This document shows, in pieces, positions 62,842 through 64,000 of a stretch of DNA of 64,000 bases. The stretch covers positions 3,038,001 to 3,102,000 of the forward strand of contig NZ_CP060412.1 of the NCBI RefSeq assembly GCF_014297575.1, given 5' to 3'. Position 1 is the first letter of the stretch. The number at the start of each line of letters is the position of its first letter. The notes beneath the pieces are model-generated. The model saw only the letters and a program-made list of their open reading frames with translations, was not told where the DNA came from and did not search any database. This stretch comes from Dyella telluris. Lineage in GTDB: Bacteria; Pseudomonadota; Gammaproteobacteria; Xanthomonadales; Rhodanobacteraceae. Made by a program: the position numbers and the translations under genes.

Positions 62842-64000
62842 ATGGCTTCCCTACGCTTCGCGCTTGCACAGTTCGATTTCCCGGTAGGCGCGGTGGCGGC
62901 CAATGCGGCCAAGGTGGGCGACCTGCTGGCGCAGGCGCGCGAAGGTGGCGCTTCGCTGGTGGCTTTCCCCGAGCTGGCCCTGAGCGGCTATCCGCCGGAA
63001 GATCTGCTGCTGCGCCCGAGCTTCCTGGTGGCTTGCCAGTGCGAGCTCAATGCGCTGGCAGGCGCCACCAACGGCATCGCCGCGCTGGTGGGCCACCCGC
63101 ATAGCGAGGGCGAGGTGTACAACGCCGCCAGCCTGCTGCGCCACGGCATCATCGAGCTGACCACGCACAAGCAGGCGCTGCCCAATTACGGCGTGTTCGA
63201 CGACAAGCGCTATTTCCGCCCCGGCAGCGACAGCGCCGTGGCGCTGATCGACGGCGTTCGCGTGGGCATGATCATCTGCGAAGACATCTGGGAGCCCGAG
63301 CCGGCAGCCAAGGCCGCTGCGGCCGGTGCCGAGCTGATCGTGGTGATCAACGCCTCGCCGTGGGACGACGCCAAGCAGACCGGCCGCGAGGACGTGCTGA
63401 CCGCCCGCGCGCTGGAAACCGGCTGTGCCATCGCCTACGTGAACATGGTCGGTGGACAGGACGAAGTGGTGTACGACGGCGCTTCGATCCTGGTGAATGG
63501 CGACGGCAGCATTGCCGCGCGTGCGCCCAGCTTCGTCGACGCCATGTTGTGGGCCGAGTTCGACAGCGAAACGCGCACGCTGCGCGCGGACAACTGGCCC
63601 ACCGTGCCGGATGCCTCGTATGAGGCAACGTTGTACGCGGCGCTGGTGCGCGGCATCCGCGACTACATCGAGAAGAACGGCTTTCCGGGCGTGTTGCTTG
63701 GCCTTTCGGGCGGCATCGATTCCGCGCTGACGCTGGCGCTGGCAGTGGACGCGCTGGGCGCGGACCGCGTCACCGCCGTGATGATGCCCACGCGTTACAC
63801 CTCGCAGTTGTCGCTGGATGGCGCGCGCGCACAGGCCGAGCAGGTGGGCGTGGATTACCACATCATCAACATCGAGCCGATGGTCGATGCCTTCATCGGC
63901 GCGCTCACCCCGGCCTTTGCAGGCAAGACGGCGGACACCACCGAGGAGAACCTGCAGTCGCGCACGCGCGGCGTGACGCTGATGGCGCTGTCCAACAAGC
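62842..64000 (+). CDS. nadE: Glutamine-dependent NAD+ synthetase, 3' end cut by window
   Basis: The first 386 codons of an NAD synthetase with an N-terminal nitrilase-type glutaminase and a C-terminal synthetase domain. The glutaminase triad is Glu44 (FPELALSG), Lys110 (KQALPNYGVFD) and Cys146 (IICEDIW). The ATP-pyrophosphatase loop is LSGGIDSAL, about residue 288. It converts deamido-NAD to NAD with ammonia from glutamine. The start at ATG 62842 begins the conserved domain (MASLRFALAQFDFPVG). The gene continues past the window edge. Confidence 0.95.
   Translation, partial: MASLRFALAQFDFPVGAVAANAAKVGDLLAQAREGGASLVAFPELALSGYPPEDLLLRPSFLVACQCELNALAGATNGIAALVGHPHSEGEVYNAASLLRHGIIELTTHKQALPNYGVFDDKRYFRPGSDSAVALIDGVRVGMIICEDIWEPEPAAKAAAAGAELIVVINASPWDDAKQTGREDVLTARALETGCAIAYVNMVGGQDEVVYDGASILVNGDGSIAARAPSFVDAMLWAEFDSETRTLRADNWPTVPDASYEATLYAALVRGIRDYIEKNGFPGVLLGLSGGIDSALTLALAVDALGADRVTAVMMPTRYTSQLSLDGARAQAEQVGVDYHIINIEPMVDAFIGALTPAFAGKTADTTEENLQSRTRGVTLMALSNK

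Overview
This is a GC-rich, densely coding Gammaproteobacterial chromosome segment. It most resembles Xanthomonadales, family Rhodanobacteraceae (Dyella/Luteibacter/Frateuria-like). Three things point there: sucCD beside a PilS-type kinase, TonB-receptor sugar loci with LacI regulators, and GTAGGAGCGC palindromes plus a composite palindromic non-coding repeat of the kind common in that order. The genus is an inference. No rRNA, tRNA, CRISPR array, transposase or phage gene was found.

Layout. 1-9232: a secreted PHP metallohydrolase, an FMN reductase, a secreted HAD phosphatase followed by an arylsulfatase, a small six-helix membrane protein, a frameshifted DUF4344 metallopeptidase, and a second arylsulfatase nearly identical in architecture to the first. 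9324-20923: a spermidine-synthase-like membrane fusion, a tightly overlapping MoxR/DUF58/DUF4381/VWA/VWA-TPR/BatD operon, and a membrane-anchored eight-haem cytochrome with TPRs. 21092-24188: an esterase, DoxX, an SDR and a two-repeat secreted protein. 24425-25388 and 37072-38013: two inverted copies of a roughly 0.9 kb non-coding repeat with terminal inverted repeats and many hairpins. Between them lie a mannose locus (GH92 mannosidase, LacI regulator, FucP/GluP-type transporter with an unusual loop insertion, PfkB kinase, AGE-type isomerase) and a three-gene two-component cluster.

38306-52749: PilR and PilS. These are normally adjacent but are here separated by about 11 kb carrying a disaccharide locus: esterase, GH37 trehalase-like enzyme, MFS carrier, TonB receptor, a GH65 phosphorylase fused to beta-phosphoglucomutase, and a divergent LacI regulator with a striking multi-operator control region. 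53049-64000: sucCD, yaeQ, a divergent ArgP/ArgO-like pair, an acetoacetate-decarboxylase-like/FAD-oxidoreductase pair, a membrane diguanylate cyclase, and the start of glutamine-dependent NAD synthetase, cut by the window edge.

How it works together. In the mannose module, secreted GH92 frees mannose, the MFS carrier imports it, the AGE isomerase makes fructose, and the PfkB kinase makes fructose 6-phosphate. In the disaccharide module, the TonB receptor brings an alpha-glucoside across the outer membrane. It is then hydrolysed in the periplasm by GH37, or imported and split by GH65 into glucose and beta-glucose 1-phosphate, which the fused mutase converts to glucose 6-phosphate. Both modules have CG-centred LacI-type operator candidates.
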